The notes beneath the pieces were generated by a model. That model did not search any database. It was given only the letters and a program-made list of their open reading frames with translations, and was not told the origin of the DNA. Position numbers and translations under genes: made by a program. From assembly GCF_018255755.1 (NCBI RefSeq), contig NZ_CP073766.1:2542001-2606000 (forward strand): 64,000 nt of DNA. The letters run 5' to 3'. Each line of letters starts with the position of its first letter. Position 1 is the stretch's first letter. Origin of the DNA: Chitinophaga sp. HK235. Lineage in GTDB: Bacteria > Bacteroidota > Bacteroidia > Chitinophagales > Chitinophagaceae. Positions 34,962 through 44,550 of the stretch are shown one piece after another.

Positions 34962-37130
34962 ATGAAAAAACTATTTACAGTACTGTCAGGCATACTGCTG
35001 GCAGTGGCCAGCAGCTATGGCCAGTATACCACTACCTGGCTCGGCAACAACTTTCCAGACGTCAACCGTCATGTGGGCAACTGCGCAAGGTCTATGTGGG
35101 TATCCCCCGAAGGCGTTGTTTATACGGCGTCGGGATGGGATGAAAAAGCCAGGAACATCGGCATCTATCAAAACGGTAATACCCTTGGCTCTATGGGCGG
35201 CAACAAGGAATCGCAGGGCTGTGCTATCGGGGGTGATGCCACCTATATCTTCACCGCGCAGGAGACGCCCAACAGTGGTAAAGTAGGACGGTACAACCGT
35301 GCCACCAAAACCCGCGACCTTTTATTTGTGGCCAGCGCCGGTACCGCTGACGCTATCGGCGGCATCGTTGTATCCGCCGGCCGTGTATTTGTGAGCGACA
35401 CCAGCGGCAACCGGATTGTAGTATTTACCACCGGCGGCGTGCAGATACGGCAATGGCCGGTAGCAGGTCCCGGTGCGCTGGCAGTAGACAGTAGCGGAAA
35501 GCTGTGGGTGGCCCAGAAAAGCAGCGGCACCATACGCAGTTATGACACTACCGGTAACGCCAGTACGATTATACAGCTGGCCGCCACTGCCCGTCCGTCG
35601 GCCCTCTATGCAGACAGCATCCGGGGTGAACTGCTCATCGGTGACCAGGGACCAGACATGAACATCAAAATTTACAATAACCTCACGGGAACGCCTACAC
35701 TATCCGGCACATTTGGCGTAACAGGTGGTTATCTCAACGAAACCAGCGGTACCCGTGGCGCCGCCGGTGACAAACGATTCACCCGCGTAGTGGGCATCGG
35801 CAAAGATGCTGCTGGTAATCTCTATGTGCTCAACAATCCCTGGGGTGGCACCTGGGACCTCGGCCGCAACGGCCTTACCGATATCCACTGTTACAGTAAT
35901 ACCGGCACTCTCCGCTGGACACTGCAGGCGCTTAACTTCGAAGGCAATGCTGCCGCAGATGCGGGCAGCGATGGCTCCCTCTTTTATACCGGCAATATCC
36001 TCTTCTCGTACAACGGTACTGATGGCGGCTCCTATGTGGCCAACACCATAGATCCCTACCGTTATCCGCAGGATGCCCGCATTCAGAAAAGTGATCCCGG
36101 CCGCGGCGCCTTCTTCGGACACTTTGCCAACGTAGGCGGACATAAAATACTGGTAGCCTGCAATCAGAACCCCGACGTGTTTTATACCTTCTACTTCAAT
36201 CCCGCCACCGACGGATATATCGCCATTCCCGGTGATACCATCACCAAAGTACGCAACGGCTTCTGCCTCGATTCTCTCGGTGACATCTGGATATCCCAGG
36301 ATAAAACCAATGCTATCCAGCATTATCCGCTGACTGGTTTTGCTGCTAATGGCAAACCCATCTGGGGACCAGTGGTATCTACTCCTACACCCGCATCCAT
36401 CGCCCGTCTCAACCGGCTGGAATATATTCCTGCCAGCGACGTGATGGTGCTGGCCGGCGGTAATACCGACTGGACACTGATCGGTAACCGGATAGAAGTG
36501 TACCGCGGATGGCAGGCCGGCAACCGCACACCGAATGTGGTGATCACCCTCAGCAGGGCTCAGGCCAAATCCATGTCGGCCGCCGGCAACTATCTCTTTG
36601 TGGGATACTACGCCATTCCTGACATCGATGTATTTGACCTCAGCACCGGTGCACTGGTACTGACGATGAACAGCAGCAACCCTGCTGTTTATGTAGGCAA
36701 CGATGTGGACTCACAATATGGTATCAGAGCCTTCCACCGCAGCACCGGCGAATACCTCATCACCAAGGATGATTACAACGCCAATAAAGTAGTGCTGTAT
36801 CGCTGGACACCACCCACACCACCACCGGCAACAGACAGCAGTACAACGGCAACGGCTACACTGGCCCGTGGCCACAACATGGCTGATTTCAGGATATATC
36901 CCAACCCGGTAGACAAAACATTGTATATCGATCTGAAACAACAGGCTGCCAAAGGGTTCACCATTCATATTTATGATCTCATGGGAAAAACCATTAAAAC
37001 AATACAGGCAGGCAGCCAAAGCACCTTACAGGCCGATGTGGCCAGTCTGCTGCCAGGCTCCTACGTGCTGCGCATCACCGATGCCGCCAGCAGCAAGGTG
37101 TTGGGGCAACAGAAATTTATTAAGCTCTAA
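34962..37130 (+). CDS. Secreted beta-propeller-like protein with T9SS sorting domain
   Basis: The 722-residue protein has a signal peptide (ending near SSYGQ) and repeated units that resemble NHL or propeller blades (GIVVSAGRVFVSDTSGNRIVVF; ALAVDSSGKLWVAQ; RVVGIGKDAAGNLYVLN). After a proline-rich linker (about 615-630) the last 80 residues form a type IX secretion C-terminal domain (FRIYPNPVDKTLYID and LLPGSYVLRI). It is thus likely exported to the surface through the gliding/T9SS machinery. No catalytic motif was recognised; it may bind or cleave a polymer. It lies between susD and the glycosidase-like gene, so it is part of the locus. Confidence 0.8.
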   Translation: MKKLFTVLSGILLAVASSYGQYTTTWLGNNFPDVNRHVGNCARSMWVSPEGVVYTASGWDEKARNIGIYQNGNTLGSMGGNKESQGCAIGGDATYIFTAQETPNSGKVGRYNRATKTRDLLFVASAGTADAIGGIVVSAGRVFVSDTSGNRIVVFTTGGVQIRQWPVAGPGALAVDSSGKLWVAQKSSGTIRSYDTTGNASTIIQLAATARPSALYADSIRGELLIGDQGPDMNIKIYNNLTGTPTLSGTFGVTGGYLNETSGTRGAAGDKRFTRVVGIGKDAAGNLYVLNNPWGGTWDLGRNGLTDIHCYSNTGTLRWTLQALNFEGNAAADAGSDGSLFYTGNILFSYNGTDGGSYVANTIDPYRYPQDARIQKSDPGRGAFFGHFANVGGHKILVACNQNPDVFYTFYFNPATDGYIAIPGDTITKVRNGFCLDSLGDIWISQDKTNAIQHYPLTGFAANGKPIWGPVVSTPTPASIARLNRLEYIPASDVMVLAGGNTDWTLIGNRIEVYRGWQAGNRTPNVVITLSRAQAKSMSAAGNYLFVGYYAIPDIDVFDLSTGALVLTMNSSNPAVYVGNDVDSQYGIRAFHRSTGEYLITKDDYNANKVVLYRWTPPTPPPATDSSTTATATLARGHNMADFRIYPNPVDKTLYIDLKQQAAKGFTIHIYDLMGKTIKTIQAGSQSTLQADVASLLPGSYVLRITDAASSKVLGQQKFIKL

Positions 37131-37140
37131 AAGATAAAGA

Positions 37141-40100
37141 ATGAAATATGTATGGATACTCGGGCTGTTGATCAGCAGCGGGTATAACGGTATGGCACAA
37201 ATGAAGGCGCCTGCCGAATGGGTACACTTTGAACAGCTAATGGGCGTTAAAAACAATCAGCGGCATTATGATTATGACGTGGCCATTGTTCGTGCCTCCT
37301 GTGCTACCAATATATTATGGCCGGGAGAACAGCCTTCCTATACACTGCAGATTGTCAACCAGCTAAAAGAGCCCATGGTGGCAGAAGGCAGGATAGAGCT
37401 GATTCCATACGGTACCCGGGGACTTCCCGGTGATATATGGCTGCCGGAGGTAGTGGCTGCGGGCCCGGTGATCTCCATGCCGGTAAAGGTAAATATCCCG
37501 GCCAACGGTTATCTCGATATAATACATCAACCGGTGATACCGGAGCGTTTGGGTGGTTACGCTATTGTGATGGACCTGGGCAGATATGGGCGAAGGTTTG
37601 TTACCAGCCTGGTACGTACATTCGCTGCTAACCCGCAACGGCTGCAGTATCCCAAACAATCACTCGACGATATGGGGGCCGACTTCCTGCAACGGGTAGG
37701 CATACAGGCCATACGGATGGGCGTAGATTACACGCCCACTACCGCCAGCGACTATACGGAGAAGATGCAGGCACTGGACCGTAAACTGAAAGAATACCAG
37801 GCTAAGCATATTACCGTGCTGCTGATGTTTGGCGCAGGCACAGCTCCTATGCCGCTGGGCAGGCCCCTTCCCTTCCTCGACAGTGCAGGCGTGATGCGGA
37901 AAACCAAGCAGGATTTTGTATGGCTTCCCTCTTCGGATGCTGATTTCGAACGTTTTGTCCACCACCTCTGTGTGCAGTACGGCTGGCCCAAAGGACCGGT
38001 GACGGCGGTGTCACTCTGGAATGAACCCTGGGAGGGATTGTCTATCTCAGGATGGCAGTCTGATATCCTGCGATACCGGGAGATATACCGCGTGATGGCA
38101 CAAGCGGTGATCGACGCGCGTAAAAAAGGGGCCGATGTGCTGGTGGGAGGTGGTGACTCCAATTCCAACGCCTGGGATAAACTTTTTGCAGATGGGAAGA
38201 TGACCTTCCTTCCCATCTTTGATTTTTGTTCTATCCATTATCAGGGGATGGAATCGCCGGCCATTTATCCGGAGTGGGTTAACCGCCGCTCTCCCCGCGG
38301 TCGTGTTAAAATATGGGATACAGAGAGCTGGGTGGGCAATACCGATGATCGTATAGGCCTTACCGTGGCCACCAACCGTTCTGCCGGTTACGACCGGTCT
38401 ATGGGCATCTATGCCGGTTATATGTATACCGGCGGCAGAGGCAGCGAACATTTCACACAGAAAATACATACCCCTTCAGGCATCACGGAGATTACCCGCA
38501 TACCTGACACCTGGTCTCCCGCCGCCGCCCTGGGCGCGGTGCAGCACCTGATCGGAGAAAGGAACTTCCGGCAACTGTTGTTTCCCAATGGGCTGCCCTG
38601 GGTAATGGTTTTTGACGGCAAACAGGCCGACGACGGCACTGCCGTAATATGCGGCGACATCGGTGAAGCCTTTGGTCCCGAACGGGTACTGTTCCGCGGT
38701 GTAAGAGGACTGACGGAAGTGATGGAGAAAGAAAAAATGAGAGCAGCCCCCACCGCCGGTCCTACGGCCGCAGACAGCCTTCAACAGGAATTACAAACAT
38801 CCCGGCCACTTCGTGGTGGCCGGATGCTGTTGCCCGCAGCCCCTTACATACGGCTATATGATTTTTACGGCAATCTCATACCTGCTACCGGTAGGCAGTT
38901 GGAGATACCGCTCAACAGCCAGGGCTATTACCTGCGTACCGACGGTTCCAAAGGTGCTTTCGACAAACTGCTGGCAGCCTTAAAAACCGCCCGTATTGAA
39001 GGTTATCAGCCGGTAGAGATCATCGCAAAAGATATGACCGCGCGCATAGAACAGTCACCCATCATGTCGCTGCAACTGACCAATATCCTCAACCGCCCGG
39101 TGCAAGGCAGGCTTGCAGTAAATCTGGCAGGACTGCAGACAGCGGCACCGGCCACCATCAGCCTGGCCCCCCATGAAACCAGGACCATTCCGGTGAAAAT
39201 CACAGGTGGGGTAAAGGTCCCCAACAATACCTATCCTCTCTCCGTACATTTCGATGCCGGTGCCGATGGTATAGCCACACACTATGAAGACATGCATGTT
39301 AATGTCATTTCACGGTTAAGCATACACGTAGACGGGAAGCTGGACGACTGGCAGACAGCCCTACCTCAAACCGTCAGCAGCAAAGGTGCCGCCACCGTTA
39401 GTCTTACAGAAGCAGCCTGGTATCCATTTAAAAATTTTGACACTAACGCCAACGGATATGCGAACGGTTACTTCGCCTACGACGATCAGTATTTTTATTT
39501 TGCTTCCAAAGTAGCCGACAGCACGCCCCATCCCGGCACCTACCGCTTTGCCCAAAGGCCCGACGATACGTTTTTTTATCCTGATACCGCTTACGCGATG
39601 GATATGCAGCAAACCCTGGTAACCAAAGAGAACAGCGCAGCAGCCACTGATGCCAGCGCACTGCAACTGCCAGCCGACAACGGACGTATCCTTCATTACT
39701 GGGAAAGTGGTGACAACACCAACTCCTTCGGAATAGATCTCCGGCTTTCAAAACCTACACAGGTTGCCCTCTATCTGCCCAACCTGCGGGTATCTTCACT
39801 GGTACTGGAGGTATTTGATAATCATACCGGTGTCTGCCGGTTAAGGCGTACCCTCACCAATCTCTGGGGCGGCGCCTGGGAAGTACTGCGGCTACAGGGT
39901 GATAACAGGATCGTGCTGCACAGCAACGGCTGGTGGTATACGCCCAAACTGGCCGCCCTGCTGTTTGATCCGCCCGGCACTGACAGCCTTTTTGTAAAAG
40001 AGGATTTTGATACACGCGGCAACTGGCGTGGTGTATATGGTAGTATGGGTTATCATATTGCCGGTCTGGGTTCGCAGTTACCGGGCGGTGTGACGGTGTC

Positions 40101-40716
40101 ACCCGTCCACCGGGAAGTTAAACAGCCCTTGATATGGCCAGCCGGCGTGCGGCACTACACCTATCAGAAAAACCCCGTCACGCCGGATAATTCAGGGCTG
40201 GGTTATTCATACGACAATGTATTGCTGGCATTCAACGTTATTCCAGAAGGCCAGGACGGCCTGCTGGCCTGTCCTCCAGGTACTATGCCCCGTTATACCG
40301 GATACAAATGCACCGACTACGAATATGCGCTTAATCAGGTAGCCCCTCAATATGGAGGAGGCACGGAGATATGGCGGTTGCTGGCACCGGGTCTGAACAG
40401 GAAACATTTTTTTCCGAGGCAGCCGGTGTCTGAAAAAGAAGGTCCAGTTACAAATGGGAAACTGGTGATCAATAGAGAAGGCAATACTGTGATCACGGAA
40501 TGTGCCATTCCCTGGTCTGAAATACCAGATGTAAAAGAAGCCATCGACAAAGGACTGCCGGTTAAGATATCCTTCCGGGTGAATGATAATGGTGCGCCAG
40601 GCAGCTGTATGGAGCTGGCCAAAGAAAGAAGTGTGTCCAAACAAAATGCCCGGGCCTTCCATCCGGACTGGAAGGTACATTGGGCGAATGAAGTGGAGTT
40701 TGGCGTGGAACGATAG
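37141..40716 (+). CDS. Large secreted glycosidase-like protein with CBM9-like end
   Basis: The 1191-residue protein has a signal peptide ending near GMAQ. Residues about 160-470 look like a clan GH-A TIM barrel with SLWNEPWEG (candidate acid/base Glu295) and IWDTESWVG (candidate nucleophile Glu395); the exact GH family is not clear. A middle beta-rich region follows. The C-terminus (from about 725, DGKLDDWQTAL and YDDQYFYFASKVADS, to CAIPWSEIPD) resembles a CBM9-like carbohydrate-binding domain, apparently interrupted by an extra segment (about 830-1060). It probably degrades the glycan taken up by the SusC/SusD pair. It starts 10 bp after the T9SS protein gene and ends convergent with the HNH gene. 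Confidence 0.72.
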   Translation: MKYVWILGLLISSGYNGMAQMKAPAEWVHFEQLMGVKNNQRHYDYDVAIVRASCATNILWPGEQPSYTLQIVNQLKEPMVAEGRIELIPYGTRGLPGDIWLPEVVAAGPVISMPVKVNIPANGYLDIIHQPVIPERLGGYAIVMDLGRYGRRFVTSLVRTFAANPQRLQYPKQSLDDMGADFLQRVGIQAIRMGVDYTPTTASDYTEKMQALDRKLKEYQAKHITVLLMFGAGTAPMPLGRPLPFLDSAGVMRKTKQDFVWLPSSDADFERFVHHLCVQYGWPKGPVTAVSLWNEPWEGLSISGWQSDILRYREIYRVMAQAVIDARKKGADVLVGGGDSNSNAWDKLFADGKMTFLPIFDFCSIHYQGMESPAIYPEWVNRRSPRGRVKIWDTESWVGNTDDRIGLTVATNRSAGYDRSMGIYAGYMYTGGRGSEHFTQKIHTPSGITEITRIPDTWSPAAALGAVQHLIGERNFRQLLFPNGLPWVMVFDGKQADDGTAVICGDIGEAFGPERVLFRGVRGLTEVMEKEKMRAAPTAGPTAADSLQQELQTSRPLRGGRMLLPAAPYIRLYDFYGNLIPATGRQLEIPLNSQGYYLRTDGSKGAFDKLLAALKTARIEGYQPVEIIAKDMTARIEQSPIMSLQLTNILNRPVQGRLAVNLAGLQTAAPATISLAPHETRTIPVKITGGVKVPNNTYPLSVHFDAGADGIATHYEDMHVNVISRLSIHVDGKLDDWQTALPQTVSSKGAATVSLTEAAWYPFKNFDTNANGYANGYFAYDDQYFYFASKVADSTPHPGTYRFAQRPDDTFFYPDTAYAMDMQQTLVTKENSAAATDASALQLPADNGRILHYWESGDNTNSFGIDLRLSKPTQVALYLPNLRVSSLVLEVFDNHTGVCRLRRTLTNLWGGAWEVLRLQGDNRIVLHSNGWWYTPKLAALLFDPPGTDSLFVKEDFDTRGNWRGVYGSMGYHIAGLGSQLPGGVTVSPVHREVKQPLIWPAGVRHYTYQKNPVTPDNSGLGYSYDNVLLAFNVIPEGQDGLLACPPGTMPRYTGYKCTDYEYALNQVAPQYGGGTEIWRLLAPGLNRKHFFPRQPVSEKEGPVTNGKLVINREGNTVITECAIPWSEIPDVKEAIDKGLPVKISFRVNDNGAPGSCMELAKERSVSKQNARAFHPDWKVHWANEVEFGVER

Positions 40717-40719
40717 GTC

Positions 40720-41484
40720 TTAAATCGGATCAACCGGATTACCAGGATTCCGGGGAATGAGTTGGTAATTTTGAGTAGTATCAAAACAATCCTGTGCAGT
40801 CCCCGGAATAATGGCCGGGTTAATCAGAGCGCTGATTACCACTGGTTCCTGCTCAAATTTATCAAACCATAATGTGAAAAAACCCACTCCCTTAGCCAAA
40901 ATTGCTACTCTCTCTGCAGCCTGGCCCAAATTCCCGGGGTTGTTGTGTTTGAAATCCTGAAATAGACCATAGGCAGCATCCACCATCAAGATGGCATCCC
41001 GCCGTCTCATATAACGTATGTCAACAATATCAGCTCGCTGATCAATCACATTTAACCCCATTAAATCAATTGTGCTCCTGGCTTTTGATTGCTGATGCAA
41101 TTGAAGGTCTTCAGAATGGTTTACGATAGCGGCCGAAGGATCAACTGGATGAAAAATTATTTCAAATGGGATCAATGTATTGTTCTTTTCAGGGAAATAA
41201 TAATCGTTAAAATCAACCGGTTGATTCCATTTGGTTCTATTACAAGGGCCACAAGCCAATAACATATTGTCCCACGCCAATGGATCACCAACTGCATAAC
41301 CAGGTGGCGGATTCTTTGGAACAACATGTTCTACCTGTAAATTATGGCTTAAAGGAATATTACAGTAACAGCAATAATACCCGATCCTTTCGATTAACAA
41401 CTTCCGCCATCTATCATAATCAGAGACGGCAATGGGGGTTCCGGCCTGATCCACCGGGCTTGTACCTTTATTCAAAGGTCTCAT
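40720..41484 (-). CDS. HNH endonuclease, PtuB-like
   Basis: The 254-residue protein has an HNH/zinc-finger nuclease signature: Cys38 and Cys41 (CCYC), the Glu-His pair VEHVVPK (Glu52, His53), Asn73 in the helix and Cys78/Cys81 in CGPCN. It resembles TIGR02646/PtuB proteins. Its ATG lies one base after the stop of the ATPase gene (TAA-C-ATG), so the two are an operon. In Septu systems an ATPase (PtuA) and an HNH nuclease (PtuB) act together against phage. The C-terminal half (from about 115) has no recognised motif. It is convergent with the glycosidase-like gene, 3 bp apart. Base composition is AT-richer than the neighbours. Confidence 0.75.
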   Translation of the reverse strand: MRPLNKGTSPVDQAGTPIAVSDYDRWRKLLIERIGYYCCYCNIPLSHNLQVEHVVPKNPPPGYAVGDPLAWDNMLLACGPCNRTKWNQPVDFNDYYFPEKNNTLIPFEIIFHPVDPSAAIVNHSEDLQLHQQSKARSTIDLMGLNVIDQRADIVDIRYMRRRDAILMVDAAYGLFQDFKHNNPGNLGQAAERVAILAKGVGFFTLWFDKFEQEPVVISALINPAIIPGTAQDCFDTTQNYQLIPRNPGNPVDPI

Positions 41485-41485
41485 G

Positions 41486-42760
41486 TTATTTTTTTTCTTT
41501 CGAGTGAATATTTAACTCAAGGAAAGCTCTGAGAGCAGGATCGGCAATATTATTAATTTCATCCTTTAACTCAGGGGTTAAGCCATGTTGTTGAAATTTT
41601 AACAACATACTTTTTACATCATTATAAGTATTGGTATTCTCATCGGAAAATGGGCTTGGCACTCCCATTACTGCGGTTGCTACCTCATCTATTTTCAAAT
41701 CCTTTGGAGGAATATCAGTTGGTTTATCAAGATTGTACAATTCATCTGACTCCAGTGATTGAACAATGAAGGCCGAATGTGTAGTAACAATAAACTGGAT
41801 ATTAGGGAAAGCACGCTTTAAATCTGCTACAACATGTCGTTGCCAGTTTGGGTGCAAATGCATATCCAGCTCATCAATCAATACTACTCCTGTTGTTTTC
41901 CTGACAGCATCAGTACCCAGAAAGCCGTTAAGAATCACACAACGAAAGGCCAGTTCTGCCACCATATTCAGCATAGCGATCAGGCCGTCGCTCATATTTG
42001 AATGCGTCATCCTTCCCAGTGAATGCTCATCAATGGTCACCGCAGCTTCCAGTTCCTGATATCTATTATTGTAAGCAACATCTTCAAGGTATGGGATAGC
42101 GGTTGTAATAGCATTAAAAACAGCATCCCTTGTTCCTTCAAACTCTTTATTATATTTCAGTTCTGAATCGTAATTGTGTAACCACTCCAATACTCCGTCA
42201 AAGTCCACCTTATTGCTTAAAGCAGCCAGGTATCCTTTTTCCATACGGGAACGTCTTTGTTGCGCTTTTTTCCCTTTCCGTTGTTGCGCTACGGTTCTTT
42301 CCGTACCAAAACTTGCAACTACCGGTAGTATTTCATCATGATGCTTCTCTCTTTGGAACAATAGGTGGGTCACAGCAAATATCAATTCACCGGCAAGGCT
42401 ACCAGAATGGCTTGTTACCCCACTCTTCAGCATTCGACGTGTCCAGGTTATTGCAGGATTAGTATCGTCAAAATAAGCCCAGGCCTGAATCAGTGTATCC
42501 GTCTGATTGGGGAAATAATCACGTTCATTACTGTTCCATTTAACGAAACGTTCCTGAGGCTTAAATTGTCGCCGATATACAGCAGAAGCAGGGATAGGAA
42601 GACATTGGAGATATGCTCCCAATGAAACCTGAAGAGCATGCAACAAGGAAGACTTACCTTTTCCATTATCACCAATTGCCACAGTAAACTTTGGGTTAAG
42701 TCGCAATTCAAGCGACTCAAACCCTCTGAAATTCTGTATAAGTAATCGGTTTATGTGCAT
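41486..42760 (-). CDS. COG3950/PtuA-like AAA ATPase
   Basis: The 424-residue ATPase is of the ABC/SMC-like AAA_21 type: Walker A GDNGKGKS at 30-37, an SDG-type signature near 257 (MSDGLIAMLN), Walker B VVLIDELD at 292-299 and the H-loop TTHSA with His328. An IQNFRGFESLEL start is typical of OLD/RecF-like defence ATPases. It has no TOPRIM domain, so it is not an OLD nuclease. Paired with the HNH gene it is the ATPase half of a Septu-like system. Retron-linked PtuAB also exist, but no reverse transcriptase was seen. The region appears acquired by its lower G+C content. Confidence 0.82.
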   Translation of the reverse strand: MHINRLLIQNFRGFESLELRLNPKFTVAIGDNGKGKSSLLHALQVSLGAYLQCLPIPASAVYRRQFKPQERFVKWNSNERDYFPNQTDTLIQAWAYFDDTNPAITWTRRMLKSGVTSHSGSLAGELIFAVTHLLFQREKHHDEILPVVASFGTERTVAQQRKGKKAQQRRSRMEKGYLAALSNKVDFDGVLEWLHNYDSELKYNKEFEGTRDAVFNAITTAIPYLEDVAYNNRYQELEAAVTIDEHSLGRMTHSNMSDGLIAMLNMVAELAFRCVILNGFLGTDAVRKTTGVVLIDELDMHLHPNWQRHVVADLKRAFPNIQFIVTTHSAFIVQSLESDELYNLDKPTDIPPKDLKIDEVATAVMGVPSPFSDENTNTYNDVKSMLLKFQQHGLTPELKDEINNIADPALRAFLELNIHSKEKK

Positions 42761-42837
42761 ATGCTCCTGAAATTATTAAGATAGACAAACATAAGCATAA
42801 ATACGATACCCCTTTCCATCAATTTTGCAAAAGGAGA

Positions 42838-43326
42838 TCAGTCTTTCGCAAACCTGACAATTAACTCCGTCACCTGAAAACTGCTGCGGGCGGGCCTTTT
42901 CTCTCCCGGTACCACCAGCCTGAAAGGCCCTTTACCGGCAGGCAGCGGTTGCCCATCGGATTCATCTGCCAGCACTACTATTCTGTCTGTAAAATCGTTG
43001 TCCAGTTCTGCCAGTGAAAACAATACTTCATATCCATCAGCACTTCTTACCAGCAGATATTTGCTGAGGTTCTCTCCCCGCAAAGCTTTACCGGTGGTGA
43101 CACCGGCCTGCTCCAGGATGTTCTGCAGTGGTACACCAGTGTAGGCGTGATCGTTACCATCACGGTCCTTTAGTGCAACAGTGGTACGTTTCATTGTATG
43201 CAGGTTTTCCGGATATAAGGTCAGTAGCTTTGTGACTTCGCCGGATATCTTTACGGAAGGCCGCTGTTGCGCTGCAGCGGTCAGAAACAGGCTTAACAAC
43301 AGCCCTAATAAACAGGATCTTTTCAT
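42838..43326 (-). CDS. Secreted molybdopterin-binding-domain protein
   Basis: The 162-residue protein has a signal peptide (ending near TAAAQQ) and a single domain like the oxidoreductase molybdopterin-binding fold (SUOX-type): VALKDRDGNDHAYTGVPLQNILEQAGV, LLVRSADGYEVLFSLAELD and PFRLVVPGEKRPARS. It is much smaller than a complete molybdoenzyme and lacks the conserved Cys for cofactor ligation, so it is probably a sensor or binding domain. It follows the di-haem peroxidase gene by 5 bp on the same strand. Confidence 0.75.
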   Translation of the reverse strand: MKRSCLLGLLLSLFLTAAAQQRPSVKISGEVTKLLTLYPENLHTMKRTTVALKDRDGNDHAYTGVPLQNILEQAGVTTGKALRGENLSKYLLVRSADGYEVLFSLAELDNDFTDRIVVLADESDGQPLPAGKGPFRLVVPGEKRPARSSFQVTELIVRFAKD

Positions 43327-43331
43327 ATATT

Positions 43332-44417
43332 TTAATTACCGGGAAATGGATTTGAAAAACGGGGATTGGTGATAAAGCTGGAATCGGTGAGCATATGCAG
43401 AAAGGCCAGCAGGTCTTTTTTCTCCTGTGCCGACAGCTGTAACGAAGTACCTGTCGGTATGTTGGAGCTACGCTGGAGAAAAGGACTCAGCGTTTCGCTC
43501 TGTGCGATATGTTCACTATAATGGTCAATCACTTCTTCCAGTGTTTTAAAACGACCGTCATGCATATACGGAGCAGTGAGTGCAATGTTGCGCAGGGTGG
43601 CCACCCGGAACCGTCCATTGTCGTAAGTCTGGCCGGTGATGTTTTGCCGCCCCTTATCTGTAGGCACAACATCCAGTCCGTTGTTGTGAAACAGGTCACT
43701 GTAGGTTTTGGGACCGCCATGGCAATGCCCGCAGGAAGCTCCTCTGATATCACGGGAAGGGTCCGGGTTGGTATAGAAGAGGGAAATGCCCTTTAATTCG
43801 GATACTGTAGGTTGATATTTTCCCTGCAGATATTGATCATAGCGCGAGTTGGCCGATATCAGGGTACGTTCAAACTGCGCCAGTGCTTTTACAATACGGT
43901 CGCCGGTAATACTGTCATTGCCAAATGCCCGGCGGAACAATGCCGGATATTGTTTACGCTGTCTTAGTTTGGCAGCGGCGCTTTCGAGGGACTGTCCCAT
44001 TTCATGGGGTGCTGTCAGTGGTGTTACGGCCTGTTCTTCCAAACCGGCGGCTCTGCCGTCCCAGAAGAGGTGACGTACCCACAGCAGATTGACCAGTGCC
44101 ATGGTGTTACGGGGTTGTAGCGTACCATCGGCGCCGGCACTGAATGTTTTTCCATCTGTAAAGGCTTTCGCCTGCTGGTGACAGGTAGCACAGCTCATCT
44201 TATCATTGACAGACAATGCTTTTTCATAAAACAACATGCGGCCTAATTGTACACCTTCCTCCGTCGTGGGATTATCTGCCGGCACAAATACCCGGTTCCC
44301 GAAATAGGCCGGCCAGGACAAGGCGGCAGGAACAGGTTTCCGGACAACCGATACACTGGCTGAAAGCAGGGCGGTCACCAGACCGGCCATAGCAATAACT
44401 TTTAACATCCTGGCCAT
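43332..44417 (-). CDS. Di-haem cytochrome-c peroxidase family protein
   Basis: The 361-residue protein has an N-terminal hydrophobic anchor or signal and two haem-c sites, CATCH at 76-80 and CGHCH at 229-233, with the NTMALVNLLW and RTPPYMH-type blocks (here ALTAPYMHDGRF) of MauG/CcpA-like peroxidases. It should act in the periplasm, reducing hydrogen peroxide or oxidising a substrate. The downstream partner is a molybdopterin-domain protein. The gene begins about 130 bp from the divergent OmpA gene. Confidence 0.92.
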   Translation of the reverse strand: MARMLKVIAMAGLVTALLSASVSVVRKPVPAALSWPAYFGNRVFVPADNPTTEEGVQLGRMLFYEKALSVNDKMSCATCHQQAKAFTDGKTFSAGADGTLQPRNTMALVNLLWVRHLFWDGRAAGLEEQAVTPLTAPHEMGQSLESAAAKLRQRKQYPALFRRAFGNDSITGDRIVKALAQFERTLISANSRYDQYLQGKYQPTVSELKGISLFYTNPDPSRDIRGASCGHCHGGPKTYSDLFHNNGLDVVPTDKGRQNITGQTYDNGRFRVATLRNIALTAPYMHDGRFKTLEEVIDHYSEHIAQSETLSPFLQRSSNIPTGTSLQLSAQEKKDLLAFLHMLTDSSFITNPRFSNPFPGN

Positions 44418-44550
44418 ATTTCAGTATAAAAGTGTTACAACACCCAACCCGCCATTTCTAAAAAAATAATACAGCAGCCATCAAAGATATTGTCAACATC
44501 AGTACCTTGCAGCTCTTTTTATCCATTTTTTTTGAAACCATCACTGCACC

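Noticed and set aside
40720..42760. Retron with PtuA/PtuB effectors
   Set aside because: No reverse transcriptase gene or msr/msd-like structure was seen next to the pair.
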